Part shown: positions 8,615 to 17,555 of the stretch, piece by piece
How positions within the stretch are numbered: the first letter of the stretch is position 1
Layout: each line of letters starts with the position of its first letter
DNA from: an uncultured Pelagibacteraceae bacterium
GTDB taxonomy: Bacteria > Pseudomonadota > Alphaproteobacteria > Pelagibacterales > Pelagibacteraceae
Direction of reading: 5' to 3'
Assembly (NCBI GenBank): GCA_902582735.1
Contig: CACHTB010000003.1
Location: 1-64,000 of the forward strand
DNA length: 64,000 nucleotides
The notes under the pieces: model-generated
Databases searched by the model: none
Told to the model about the DNA's origin: nothing
Seen by the model: only the letters and a program-made list of their open reading frames with translations
Position numbers and translations under genes: made by a program

Positions 8615-10570
8615 TTAAAATTTAAGCTGCTTTAGATTTTTAAACTCATTTAAAACCTTTGGATTCGCTAAAGCTTGTACATTTTTTATTTTACTTCCTT
8701 CAATTGTGTTTTTTACTGCTAATTCAACAATCTTACCATTCTTTGTTCGAGGTATATCTGAAACTTGAATTATTTTTGATGGAACATGCCGTGGTGATGC
8801 CTCGCTTCTTATTCTTTTTTTTAATCTTAAAATTATATCGTCATTTAAAGAAGAAGATTTGCTCATAACAACAAAGAGAATTATTCTTACGTCGTTATCC
8901 CATTTTTGTCCTACAACTATAGACTCTTTAACTTCTGTAAAATTTTCTATAACTGAATATATCTCAGCAGTACCTAGTCTAACCCCCCCAGGATTGAGTG
9001 TTGCGTCTGATCGACCGTAAATTATATAGCCTCCATTTTTTTTTCGCTCAGCATAATCTCCGTGATACCAAATATTTTTATATTTTGAAAAGTATGCTCT
9101 TTGATATTTTTTACCTCCTGGATCATTCCAAAATTTGTTTGGCATCGATGGAAATGGAGATTTGCACACAAGTTCACCCTTTTGATTAATAATTGATTTA
9201 CCTCTTTCTGAGAAAACATCAACATCCATACCAAGTCCATTATTTTGGATCTCCCCGCTAAAAACTGGAGAAAATATATTTCCTAAAACAAAACACGATA
9301 CAATATCCGTTCCCCCAGATATGGAAGACAAATGAACATTTTTTTTTACATTTCTATAAATATATTCAAAACCTTCAGATGATAATGGTGAACCGGTTGA
9401 ACATATTGTTTTAAGATATTTTAGTTTAAATTTAGACTTAATATTTAATTTTAATTTTTTAAGTTGATCAATAAATTTTGCACTAATTCCCAATAGTGAT
9501 ATTTTTTCTTTTTCGGCTATTTTAAATAAAAGATCTTTATTTTTATACATTGGAAAACCATCAAATAAAACAATCGAAGCTTCGCTGGCCAGTGCACTCA
9601 CAAGCCAATTCCACATCATCCATCCACAGGTAGTAAAATAAAATATGTTATCTCCTGGCTTAATTTCACAATGAAGTTTATGTTCTTTCAAATGTTGAAG
9701 TAACACTCCTCCAAGTCGGTGGCAAATACACTTTGGTTTTCCTGTTGTTCCACTTGAATATAAAATAGCTAAATCATCATTAAAATCGAACTTTTCATAC
9801 TTAAAAATTTTATTTTTTGAATGCACAATATTTTTTTTTGTAAAAATATTTACATTTTTTAAATTACTAATTTTAGTTAGTTTTTTTCCAGGGTATGAGA
9901 ATATAAGTACATATTTTATGGATTTTATCTTATGAACAATTGATGGCAATCTTTCTAAAATATTTATTTCTTTTCCATTATAATAATACCTGTCAGTTAA
10001 AATTAAAATTTTTGGTTTAATTTGTGAAAATCTCTCAATTAGCCCTGGTGTTCCAAAATCAGGTGAGCAAGATGACCAGATAGCGCCAATAGCTGCGGTT
10101 GCTAAGAAACACTCAACCGTCTCAATTTGATTTGGCATATAAGCAGCAACACGGACACCTTTTTTTATTTTATGTTTTTTAAAAAATGTAGCTAAATCTT
10201 CAACATTCTTTTTAAGGTCAATCCAAGATCTAGTTTCTTTAAAACCATTTTCGCTAATAAAAGTAATAGCTTTTTTATTATTGTTTTTTACTAGGAGATT
10301 TTCAGCAAAATTCAATTTTGAGTTTACTAAAAATTGATTTTTAGTAAATTTTTTATGAAATTTGTTTTTTAATGATTTAACCCCTTTAACTTTTGCAAAG
10401 TCCCAAATATCATTCCAGAAAGAACTTGGGTTTTGTAAACTCCATTTAAGAAGTTTTTTATAATTTTTATTACTTTTAAAATTATATTTATTATTTAAAA
10501 ATTTTTCAAAACTACGTAAGTTTGAGTTTTCTTTTTGGGATATAGTGGCTTCCCATAATATTTTCTGCAT
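8615..10570 (-). CDS. Acetoacetyl-CoA synthetase
   Basis: 651 residues, the usual length for acetoacetate-CoA ligase, an ANL-superfamily adenylating enzyme. It has the N-terminal ACAS domain (PSSFWNDIWDFAKVKG), the AMP-binding P-loop ILYSSGTTGKPKCICH, the family-typical TTCGWMMWNWL, the GGTDI motif, and the C-terminal hinge and Lys region ending in PRTKNGKIVELAVK. It activates acetoacetate for use as carbon or for poly-hydroxybutyrate-like metabolism. A stretch of seven G on the coding strand (Pro-Gly-Gly-Val near base 8986) keeps frame here, unlike the nine-G runs elsewhere. Confidence 0.94.
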   Translation of the reverse strand: MQKILWEATISQKENSNLRSFEKFLNNKYNFKSNKNYKKLLKWSLQNPSSFWNDIWDFAKVKGVKSLKNKFHKKFTKNQFLVNSKLNFAENLLVKNNNKKAITFISENGFKETRSWIDLKKNVEDLATFFKKHKIKKGVRVAAYMPNQIETVECFLATAAIGAIWSSCSPDFGTPGLIERFSQIKPKILILTDRYYYNGKEINILERLPSIVHKIKSIKYVLIFSYPGKKLTKISNLKNVNIFTKKNIVHSKNKIFKYEKFDFNDDLAILYSSGTTGKPKCICHRLGGVLLQHLKEHKLHCEIKPGDNIFYFTTCGWMMWNWLVSALASEASIVLFDGFPMYKNKDLLFKIAEKEKISLLGISAKFIDQLKKLKLNIKSKFKLKYLKTICSTGSPLSSEGFEYIYRNVKKNVHLSSISGGTDIVSCFVLGNIFSPVFSGEIQNNGLGMDVDVFSERGKSIINQKGELVCKSPFPSMPNKFWNDPGGKKYQRAYFSKYKNIWYHGDYAERKKNGGYIIYGRSDATLNPGGVRLGTAEIYSVIENFTEVKESIVVGQKWDNDVRIILFVVMSKSSSLNDDIILRLKKRIRSEASPRHVPSKIIQVSDIPRTKNGKIVELAVKNTIEGSKIKNVQALANPKVLNEFKNLKQLKF

Positions 10571-10733
10571 CGAAAAAAATATATTGAATTATTATTAATT
10601 GTGATAACTTTATCCAATAATTATTTAAAATGAGAACTTTTTCACCTCTGATTCGGACTAGTTTTAGACTATCTTTGTTCTTTTCAGGCAACAAAATATA
10701 GTAGGCAAACAAAAGATCATACTAAAAGTAGAA

Positions 10734-13220
10734 ATGTCAAAAAATAAAGTTACAGCAGTTCTTGGTCCAACAAATACTGGGAAAACTTTTCTAGCAATAG
10801 AAACTATGCTTTCCTTTGAGTCAGGAATGATTGGTTTCCCATTGAGATTATTAGCAAGAGAGGTCTATGACAAAATTATAAAAAAAATTGACTCATCAAA
10901 AGTAGCTCTAATAACAGGAGAGGAAAAGATTATCCCAATTAATGCAAAATATTTTCTTTGCACTGTAGAGTCAATGCCTATTGATAAAAATCTCGAGTTT
11001 GTGGGTGTAGATGAAATTCAAATGTGTAGCGATAATGAAAGGGGTCATATTTTTACAGATAGATTATTAAATCTTCGAGGAGAAAAATTAACAATGCTAA
11101 TGGGATCTAGTACAATAAAACCCATTTTACAAAAACTGACTGATGATATTGAATTTATTAATAAAGAAAGATTTTCAAAACTTTCATTCGGGGGACATAA
11201 AAAAATTTCAAGAATAGAGAGAAAAAGTGCTGTAATAGCTTTTTCAGCTGAAGAAGTTTATGCAATAGCTGAGCTCATTAGAAGACAAAAAGGTGGGGCT
11301 GCTATTGTTATGGGTTCACTAAGTCCAAAGACACGTAATGCTCAAGTTAGTTTGTATCAATCTGGGGACGTAGATTATTTAGTTGCAACTGATGCAATAG
11401 GAATGGGTATAAATATGGACTTAGATCAAGTTTTTTTTTCAAATATTAAAAAATTTGATGGTAAAAAATTGCGAAGACTTAATATTTCTGAAATAGGACA
11501 AATTGCTGGACGAGCTGGAAGATACTTAAACGATGGATCTTTTGGAATAACTGGTGAATGTAGTGAGATTAATCCTGAAGAAATTGAAGCATTAGAACAA
11601 CATAAATTTCCTGAAATACAGGAAATATTTTGGAGGAATTCAAAATTAAACTTTAGTAGTAAATTAAATTTAATTAAATCTCTTGAAGAGAAACCAGATA
11701 AAGAATGGCTTAGAAGAATTTATGAATGTGAAGATGAAAAGGCCTTAAAATATTTTTTAAAAGATGCACCTGACTTTGAAATTCTTGGGAATTCATATAA
11801 TTTAAAAATTTTATGGGAATGTTGCCAAATACCTGATTTTGTAAAGAAAACATATGGAAATCATTTAGAAATTATTAGTAAAGTTTTTAAATTTCTAACC
11901 AGTGAAAATAAAAGAATTCCAAATCAATATATGAAAGAACAGCTAGCTTCTTTAGATAAAATTGAGGGAAATGTTGACTCTATATCAAATAGAATTGCAA
12001 ATGTTAGAACATGGTCTTACGTTGCAAATAAAGCAAATTGGGTAGAAAATCAGGATTACTGGGTCGAAAGAGCAAAAAATCTTGAAGATAAACTTTCTGA
12101 TAGATTGCATGAAGAACTAACAAAAACTTTTATTGATAAAAGGGCAAGTGTGCTTGCTAGAGGGTTAAAACAAGATATCACTTTTAGCACTGAAATTATT
12201 GAGGATGAAAAAGTGATGATTAATAATCAATATATTGGGAATTTAAAAGGTTTAAAATTGCAGTTAGATTTAAAGGTTGATGCTCTAGATGCTGATATAA
12301 AATCTCTTAAAAAAGCAGCTAGACAAAATGTAAGTCCGGAAATAATCAAAAGAATAAATCAGATAATTGATACTGGATTAATAGAATTAAAAAAAGATTT
12401 TAAAATTTATTGGAAAAATAATCAAATAGCTAAATTATTACCAGGTGAAGATTATTTGAACCCAAAAGTACATCTACTTATAGACGATATGATTGAAAAT
12501 GACGAGAGAAGTAAACTTGATTTATTTATTCAAGGATGGATACAAAAAAAAATAAATACAGAATTAAAAAGCTTGGTTGATTTAAAAAATACTCAAGAAA
12601 AAAACTCAGACCTTAGAGCTTTAGCGTATCACCTATATGAAAACAATGGGGTTGTGAAGAGAGAAGATGTTTTATCTTATCTTAAAAAGCTTGATCAAAA
12701 TGAGAGGAAAAAGCTAAGAAATTTAGGAGTAAGATTTGGACGTTATCATATTTTTTTATTTAAATTATTTAAACCGAGCACAGTCTCTTTGAGAACTCTA
12801 TTGTGGAAAAATTATCATGAAAAAAATGAACAATTAGAACCTCCAACGTTTGGGTTAAACTTTTTGGAGCAAGATAAACCATCGAATAGAGAGTTTATGC
12901 TTTTATGTGGATTTGAGAAATTTGATAAGTTTTATGTAAGAATTGATATTCTAGAAAGGCTTTTTCTTATGATTTTTAATTCAAAAAATAAAAATAATGA
13001 CACAGAGATAAAACTGATACCTGACATGTTAAATTTATTAGGTTGTAATAAGGAAAATTTTACAAAACTATTAAATAAAATGAATTATAAAACTTTTGAA
13101 AAACAAAAAGGTCTTTACTTCAAGTATTTACCATCTAAAAAAGTATTTAAGAAAAAGAATGTAAATGAAAAAATTAAAGACAATCCTTTTCAAGTTTTGA
13201 AGCAACTTAATTTAGATTAA
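10734..13220 (+). CDS. SUV3/MgpS-like DEIQ-box superfamily 2 helicase
   Basis: 828 residues. The N-terminal helicase core has motif I GPTNTGKTFLAIE, motif II as DEIQMCSDNERGH (a DEIQ rather than DEAD box), LMGSSTIKP as motif III, ATDAIGMGINMDLDQV, and motif VI QIAGRAGRYL. This is the alphaproteobacterial family related to mitochondrial Suv3 RNA helicase, which works with RNA degradation. The remaining ~450 residues are the family-specific C-terminal region. It starts an operon: TerB begins at its stop codon with a TAATG overlap. Confidence 0.92.
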   Translation: MSKNKVTAVLGPTNTGKTFLAIETMLSFESGMIGFPLRLLAREVYDKIIKKIDSSKVALITGEEKIIPINAKYFLCTVESMPIDKNLEFVGVDEIQMCSDNERGHIFTDRLLNLRGEKLTMLMGSSTIKPILQKLTDDIEFINKERFSKLSFGGHKKISRIERKSAVIAFSAEEVYAIAELIRRQKGGAAIVMGSLSPKTRNAQVSLYQSGDVDYLVATDAIGMGINMDLDQVFFSNIKKFDGKKLRRLNISEIGQIAGRAGRYLNDGSFGITGECSEINPEEIEALEQHKFPEIQEIFWRNSKLNFSSKLNLIKSLEEKPDKEWLRRIYECEDEKALKYFLKDAPDFEILGNSYNLKILWECCQIPDFVKKTYGNHLEIISKVFKFLTSENKRIPNQYMKEQLASLDKIEGNVDSISNRIANVRTWSYVANKANWVENQDYWVERAKNLEDKLSDRLHEELTKTFIDKRASVLARGLKQDITFSTEIIEDEKVMINNQYIGNLKGLKLQLDLKVDALDADIKSLKKAARQNVSPEIIKRINQIIDTGLIELKKDFKIYWKNNQIAKLLPGEDYLNPKVHLLIDDMIENDERSKLDLFIQGWIQKKINTELKSLVDLKNTQEKNSDLRALAYHLYENNGVVKREDVLSYLKKLDQNERKKLRNLGVRFGRYHIFLFKLFKPSTVSLRTLLWKNYHEKNEQLEPPTFGLNFLEQDKPSNREFMLLCGFEKFDKFYVRIDILERLFLMIFNSKNKNNDTEIKLIPDMLNLLGCNKENFTKLLNKMNYKTFEKQKGLYFKYLPSKKVFKKKNVNEKIKDNPFQVLKQLNLD

Positions 13221-13639
13221 TGTTTAACCTTTTTAAAAAAAATGAGAATTCCAAAGAAAATAATGTTTCTTTAATTGCCGTTTGCTCTTTATTAATTCAT
13301 TCAGCAAAAATTGATGAAAACTACACAGAAAAGGAAAAAAACATAATAATCAAAGCATTAATTGAAATGGGCGCAGAAGATGAAAATTTGGAGGAGATAA
13401 TTAGAGAGGCTGAAAAGAAAGAACAGGATTCAAATCAAATATTAGATTTTACAAAAAAGGTTAAAAACATAAGTGAAGACGAAAAAAAAATTATAATAGA
13501 AGCGTTGTGGAAGATTATTTACTCTGATGAAAATGCAGATGTTTATGAAACAAATCTAATGAGACGTTTATCAGGCTTGTTGTATTTAGATAATAAAGTA
13601 GTAGGTGATATCAAAGAAAAAGTTAAACAAAATCTATAA
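13220..13639 (+). CDS. TerB-like (TerB/DjlA fold) protein
   Basis: 139 residues, all helical by appearance, with the TerB-like pattern [25 protein letters not shown] and a second half [30 protein letters not shown] containing conserved acidic residues that may bind metal. The family is widespread and its function is poorly defined; the tellurite link of the name need not apply. It is coupled at both ends by TAATG to the helicase and to ferredoxin. Confidence 0.82.
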   Translation: MFNLFKKNENSKENNVSLIAVCSLLIHSAKIDENYTEKEKNIIIKALIEMGAEDENLEEIIREAEKKEQDSNQILDFTKKVKNISEDEKKIIIEALWKIIYSDENADVYETNLMRRLSGLLYLDNKVVGDIKEKVKQNL

Positions 13640-13968
13640 TGACATATCTTGTAAATGAAAAATGTATTAAGTGTAAACTGATGGATTGTGTTGAAGTTTG
13701 TCCAGTTGATTGTTTTTATGAAGGCAAAAATATGCTTGTAATTAAACCGGATGAGTGTATAGATTGTGGCGTTTGTGAGCCAGAGTGTCCAGTCGATGCT
13801 ATAGTTTCAGATACAGAGCCAGGAAGTGAAAAATGGCTTGAAATGAATACAAAGTACTCTGAAATTTGGCCAAACATAAACGAAAAAAAAGATCCCCCTA
13901 CGGATCATGAAAAATTTAAAAACGAAGATGATAAATTTGAAAAATATTTTAAAGAAAACATCCAATAA
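13639..13968 (+). CDS. fdxA: Seven-iron ferredoxin FdxA
   Basis: 109 residues. Two cluster motifs are visible: [18 protein letters not shown] near the N-terminus, with the spacing of a [3Fe-4S]/[4Fe-4S] 7Fe ferredoxin, and [16 protein letters not shown] about residues 39-54. The C-terminal extension ([15 protein letters not shown]) is typical of the FdxA type. It is a cytosolic electron carrier. It starts on the TerB stop codon, and the CarD regulator begins inside or just after its 3' end, an arrangement shared with many alphaproteobacteria. Confidence 0.95.
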   Translation: MTYLVNEKCIKCKLMDCVEVCPVDCFYEGKNMLVIKPDECIDCGVCEPECPVDAIVSDTEPGSEKWLEMNTKYSEIWPNINEKKDPPTDHEKFKNEDDKFEKYFKENIQ

Positions 13969-14761
13969 GAAAACTAAAGTAAAAACAAAAAAAGTCGTTA
14001 AAAAAAAAACAAAATTAGCAAAAATAAAAAAAGTTCCAAAAATAAATAAAGTTCTTAAAAAAACTAAAACAAGTAAAATATCTAAAAATCTATCTAAGCC
14101 AAAAAAAGTTGAAAAAGCTCAGGTAAAAACTGAGGCTTTAAGGATTCCAAAAAATAATGAACAAAAGCCGGAAATTAAAAAAGTAAAAAAACAAGAGACT
14201 GAAAAAAGGGAGTATAAAGTTAAAGATTATGTAGTTTACCCGAAACATGGTGTTGGTCAGATTACTGAATTCAAAAAGATTAACATTGGTGGAATTGATG
14301 TGGAGACATATATTTTAAAATTTGAGAAAGATAAAGCTAGTGGGATGGTCCCAGTGAACAAACAATCACATTTGAGGCCACTTGCAACAATAAATCAAGT
14401 AAACAAATGTATTAGTATTTTAAAGAGTAAACCTAAAATCAAAAGATCAATGTGGAGCAGAAGGGCACAGGAGTATGAAGCAAAAATATCATCAGGTAAA
14501 ATATATGAGCTTGCCGAAGTAGTAAGAGATCTTAACAAAGGAGACGATTTGATGATAGACCAATCATATAGTGAGAGACAACTTTTTGAAAAAGCTTACG
14601 ACAGGTTACTCACAGAATTTCAAATCGTAATAGGTACTAGTCTAGAAGATACTCAAAAAAAACTTGATAAAGCTCTCAAAAGAAACTTGGAGAAACAAAT
14701 TCAAAAAGTAGAAGCCAAACCTGCATCAGAAGATATTTCACAAGAAGCTGTAGTGGAATAA
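13907..14761 (+). CDS. carD: CarD/CdnL-type RNA-polymerase-binding regulator with lysine-rich N-terminal tail
   Basis: 284 residues from the listed ATG, which overlaps fdxA by 62 bases; an in-frame ATG at 13928 (MINLKNIL) is an equally good start. Residues ~105-160 are the CarD RNAP-interacting Tudor-like domain: [17 protein letters not shown], with the helical DNA-binding domain to about 255 ([17 protein letters not shown]). CarD binds the RNAP beta subunit and stabilises open promoter complexes. Unusually, about 95 residues of Lys/Thr/Val-rich low-complexity sequence precede the domain, like a histone H1 tail. It is followed by a hairpin and a convergent gene for a second lysine-rich protein. 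Confidence 0.9.
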   Translation: MKNLKTKMINLKNILKKTSNKKTKVKTKKVVKKKTKLAKIKKVPKINKVLKKTKTSKISKNLSKPKKVEKAQVKTEALRIPKNNEQKPEIKKVKKQETEKREYKVKDYVVYPKHGVGQITEFKKINIGGIDVETYILKFEKDKASGMVPVNKQSHLRPLATINQVNKCISILKSKPKIKRSMWSRRAQEYEAKISSGKIYELAEVVRDLNKGDDLMIDQSYSERQLFEKAYDRLLTEFQIVIGTSLEDTQKKLDKALKRNLEKQIQKVEAKPASEDISQEAVVE

Positions 14762-14765
14762 AAAA

Positions 14766-14798
14766 AACGCTTCTCACGCAAGCGCCATGAGAAGCGTA
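14766..14798 (-). terminator. Intrinsic terminator of the small basic protein gene
   Basis: ACGCTTCTCA and TGAGAAGCGT form a perfect 10-bp stem with a 13-nt loop. On the minus strand the stem is followed directly by a run of T (A7 on the plus strand at 14760-14766), so it is a rho-independent terminator for the minus-strand gene at 14821. It lies just after the carD stop and could act for carD through the same stem. Confidence 0.85.
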
Positions 14799-14820
14799 AT
14801 CAATTAAAAAGAATACTAAA

Positions 14821-14904
14821 CTATTTTCTTCTTTTCTTCTTAGCTTTTTTCTTAGCTTTTTTCTTAGTTTTCTTTTTAGCAGCTTTTTTTCTTCTTTTAG
14901 CCAT
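14821..14904 (-). CDS. 27-residue Lys/Arg-rich (histone-tail-like) protein
   Basis: Too short for the ORF track. It reads MAKRRKKAAKKKTKKKAKKK and ends KRRK; only Lys, Arg, Ala and Thr follow the initiator Met. A strong AGGGAG ribosome-binding site lies 7 bases upstream, and a perfect intrinsic terminator follows, so this is a discrete transcription unit and not random A-rich sequence. Composition suggests non-specific DNA or RNA binding, like the basic C-terminal tail of histone H1 or of alphaproteobacterial HU-like proteins. A 7-bp hairpin sits in the 5' leader. No specific family can be named with confidence. Confidence 0.72.
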   Translation of the reverse strand: MAKRRKKAAKKKTKKKAKKKAKKKRRK

Positions 14905-14923
14905 CTTTAGCTCCCTTTTTTTT

Positions 14924-14942
14924 ACGAATCTTTTTGATTCGT
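14924..14942 (-). promoter_or_regulatory. Hairpin in the 5' leader of the small basic protein gene
   Basis: ACGAATC and GATTCGT form a perfect 7-bp stem with a 5-nt loop, ending 8 bases before the AGGGAG ribosome-binding site on the minus strand. It is followed there by A residues, not T, so it is not a terminator for this gene. It may stabilise the transcript or modulate initiation. Confidence 0.45.
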
Positions 14943-15006
14943 TTAGTTATTCTTTTTTTATTTTTTTTGAATAGTTATGTCAAATCTTTATTTGTTTTAA
15001 AAAAAA

Positions 15007-15055
15007 ACTTAACTTTAGAAATTTTTTTTTAAATGTTATTTAAAAAAAGTTAAGT
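15007..15055 (-). terminator. Probable terminator of the acyl-CoA synthetase gene
   Basis: ACTTAACTTT and AAAGTTAAGT form a perfect 10-bp inverted repeat 29 nt apart, about 33 bases after the minus-strand acyl-CoA synthetase stop. On that strand the second arm runs into a T tract. The long AT-rich interval can itself fold (AAATTT stretches), extending the stem. Confidence 0.55.
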
Positions 15056-15087
15056 AAATTGCGATAAATAAACAATATAATTTTTTA

Positions 15088-16788
15088 TTAATATAAACTT
15101 TCAAATTTATTTTTAAATTTTTTAATTATTTTATATCTTTTTAACTTCATTGTTGGTGTTTGCATTCCATTTTCAATTGAAAATTTTTCTTCTGAAATAA
15201 AAAATTTTTTAATTTTTTCAACTTTTGTAAGGTTTTTATTTATTTTTTCTATTTCTTTTTGAATTTCTTCTTCATTAATATTTTTTTTTTCTTCACTAAG
15301 AACTAACATAGAGACCAAATAAGGTTTATTGTCTCCATAAACGATTGCTTGATCAATTAATTCTGAATTAACTAATTCATTTTCAATTTTTAACGGAGAA
15401 ATATTATCTCCTCCAGGTGTAACCAATATATCTTTCTTTCTGTCTGTAATCTTGAGGTAATCATTCTCAAATAAACCAATATCTCCTGTATGTAGCCAAC
15501 CGTCTTTTAACACTTTGTCTGTCTCTTCTTTATTATTCCAGTAGCCAAGCATTACATTCTCCCCTTTAACTAATATCTCACCATCTTGAGCTATTTTTAC
15601 CTCATTTCCTTTAAAAGGTGGTCCTACGGTTTCTACCCTAATATCATTAAATGGATTGCAGCTTACTACTGGAGAGGTTTCTGTTAATCCATAACCTTGT
15701 AATGTTGGTAGTCCAATTGCGTTAAGAAATATTCCGACATCTTTATCTAAAGGACCTCCACCAGAAACAAAAGCTTTCAGACTTCCTCCAAACTGAGACT
15801 TTATTTTTTTTCTAACAACAGTTTCAAGTATAAAATCAAAAAAATTATCAACTAATGTAAAATGTTGTTTATTGATTTTCTTTTTTCCAATTTGTAACAT
15901 TTTAGAAATTAATTTCTTTTTCAAACCTGTTGCTTTATTAAAAGCCGAATTAATTTTTTGATATAGGTTCTGATAAAATCTTGGAACAGCTGTCATTATA
16001 TGTGGTTTGCAATCATTCATATTTTTAATTAATTTCTCTATACTTTCGGCGTAGAATACTTTTGCACCTACACAAATTTGAACAAATTGAACTGCATGCT
16101 CGTAAGAATGTGACAATGGTAACCATGTTAAAAACCTAGAATTTTTAGAAACAATAGGTTCTAATATTTCCATTGCTCCCTCGCAATTATTAAGTATACC
16201 ACCATGACTTAATATTACGCCTTTTGGATTTCCTTGTGTCCCAGAGGTATAAATTATACATGCAGGATCTTTTCTTGAAATATCTATTTTAGATGGTGGG
16301 GTGTTAGAAGTATTATTTCCTAAATTTAAATTTTTAAAATTAAGATATTTACCTTTGTCAATTTTAAGATCTTCGAACGAAATAATTTTTTTAATTGAAG
16401 TATTATTTTTAAGTATATTTTCAATTTTAGAAAATTGATCTTGATTAGAAACAATCAAAACTTTTGGCTGGCAATCGTTAATAATATATTCATAATCTTT
16501 CTCAACATATGTAGTGTAGGCTGGAACTGTAATTGAACCTGACAACATGATCGAAAGATCGGAAATCATCCACTCTGGTCTATTTTCAGAAATTAGTAAG
16601 CATCTATCCCCCTTTTGATTAATATCACTTATCTCTTTTGAGAGTTTTAGAATGTTATTTTTTGTTTCCTCCCATGTAAAAGATCTTTGATTATTATTAA
16701 GAGGTATTAAAAAAATACTATTCTTATCTTGTAATTTGTATCTTTCGAAAAAGAGTTCTAATAAATTATTTATTTCACTTACTTTCAT
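15088..16788 (-). CDS. Long-chain acyl-CoA synthetase (AMP-dependent ligase)
   Basis: 566 residues, ANL superfamily, FadD15-like long-chain type. Motifs: IIYTSGTQGNPKGVILSHG (ATP P-loop), LPLSHSYEHAVQ, GYGLTETSPVVS, GWLHTGDIGLFE and DRKKDILVTPGGDNISP. It activates free fatty acids to acyl-CoA at the inner membrane. The C-terminal lysine domain ends in TPTMKLKRYKI. The 5' end is 7 bases from the tRNA-Leu gene on the same strand, and a probable terminator lies downstream. Confidence 0.93.
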   Translation of the reverse strand: MKVSEINNLLELFFERYKLQDKNSIFLIPLNNNQRSFTWEETKNNILKLSKEISDINQKGDRCLLISENRPEWMISDLSIMLSGSITVPAYTTYVEKDYEYIINDCQPKVLIVSNQDQFSKIENILKNNTSIKKIISFEDLKIDKGKYLNFKNLNLGNNTSNTPPSKIDISRKDPACIIYTSGTQGNPKGVILSHGGILNNCEGAMEILEPIVSKNSRFLTWLPLSHSYEHAVQFVQICVGAKVFYAESIEKLIKNMNDCKPHIMTAVPRFYQNLYQKINSAFNKATGLKKKLISKMLQIGKKKINKQHFTLVDNFFDFILETVVRKKIKSQFGGSLKAFVSGGGPLDKDVGIFLNAIGLPTLQGYGLTETSPVVSCNPFNDIRVETVGPPFKGNEVKIAQDGEILVKGENVMLGYWNNKEETDKVLKDGWLHTGDIGLFENDYLKITDRKKDILVTPGGDNISPLKIENELVNSELIDQAIVYGDNKPYLVSMLVLSEEKKNINEEEIQKEIEKINKNLTKVEKIKKFFISEEKFSIENGMQTPTMKLKRYKIIKKFKNKFESLY

Positions 16789-16795
16789 AAATTTT

Positions 16796-16882
16796 TGGTG
16801 GGCAAAGAGAGAATCGAACTCTCACAGTATTGCTACTATTGGATTTTGAGTCCAACGCGTCTACCAGTTCCGCCATTCGCCC
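16796..16882 (-). tRNA. tRNA-Leu (anticodon CAA)
   Basis: 87 nt with encoded CCA. Acceptor arms GGGCGAA and TTTGCCC pair; the anticodon stem TTGGA/TCCAA encloses CTCAAAA, anticodon CAA; a long variable arm and the T loop TTCGATT follow, as expected of a class II leucine tRNA. The listed ORF starting at 16830 runs through this tRNA in antisense, so its true start is later. Confidence 0.97.
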
Positions 16883-16946
16883 TCAGTCTAAAGACTGCAT
16901 TGATTTTAACAATAGTATTAAAACATTTATTATAATAAAAGAAAAT

Positions 16947-17555
16947 ATGTTTAAAGAGCTATATAGGAAATCAATTGAATTAGCTGCTCATAAAAGTTCA
17001 AAATTTTTTCTAGCTATTATATCATTTATAGAAAGTTTTATTTTTCCAATACCTCCAGATGTATTAATCATTCCAATGACAATAGCGAAAAGGTATGAAT
17101 GGTACAGAATAGCTCTAATCGCCACAATATCATCGGTACTGGGTGCATGCTTAGGATATCTAATTGGCTACATTTTTTTTAACGAAATAGGGTTAAAAAT
17201 ATTTGAATTATATGGTGTTGATAATGCATCTTTTTTAAAAGATAAGGTATCTAGTGAGGGAGGTGTCATCGCATGGATGACCTTACTTGGTATTGCGGGG
17301 TTTACGCCAATCCCTTTTAAACTATTAACTATTACTAGTGGCTTTGTGCATTTTAATATTTTTTATTTTATTATTATTTCTTTTCTAACCAGAGGATCTA
17401 GGTTTTTTTTAATAGCTTTTTTAATAGGAAATTTTGGTGCTGCCATGCGTAAAATTATTGAAAAAAAATTATTAAAAGTTTCAATAATTGCGTCTATTGT
17501 AATAATTATTTTCGCTTTATTAATATACAATTTTTTAGAAAATTTTATAGGTTAA
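16947..17555 (+). CDS. YqaA/DedA-family (VTT domain) membrane protein
   Basis: The ORF track starts at 16830 inside the tRNA; the first credible start after it is ATG 16947, giving 202 residues MFKELYRKSIELAAHK. Several membrane spans are visible. The SNARE-associated/VTT core reads SFIESFIFPIPPDVLIIPM, then GACLGYLIGY, and GIAGFTPIPFKLLTI, where the two Pro-rich re-entrant motifs resemble those of DedA lipid-carrier transporters. YqaA members are of uncertain substrate. It is joined to the DsbB gene by TAATG. Confidence 0.88.
   Translation: MFKELYRKSIELAAHKSSKFFLAIISFIESFIFPIPPDVLIIPMTIAKRYEWYRIALIATISSVLGACLGYLIGYIFFNEIGLKIFELYGVDNASFLKDKVSSEGGVIAWMTLLGIAGFTPIPFKLLTITSGFVHFNIFYFIIISFLTRGSRFFLIAFLIGNFGAAMRKIIEKKLLKVSIIASIVIIIFALLIYNFLENFIG

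Noticed and set aside
9022-9240. Minus-strand ORF inside the acetoacetyl-CoA synthetase gene
   Set aside because: A shadow frame of a well-supported gene; the same holds for most short lines of the track.
10630-10701. 23-codon ORF upstream of the helicase gene
   Set aside because: No ribosome-binding site, no coupling and no family signal.
10688-10722. Imperfect direct repeat AGGCAA-CAAAA upstream of the helicase
   Set aside because: Only two copies with mismatches; too short to separate from chance in this composition.
16830-16946. N-terminal extension of the YqaA ORF
   Set aside because: It runs antisense through tRNA-Leu; the protein family starts at ATG 16947.
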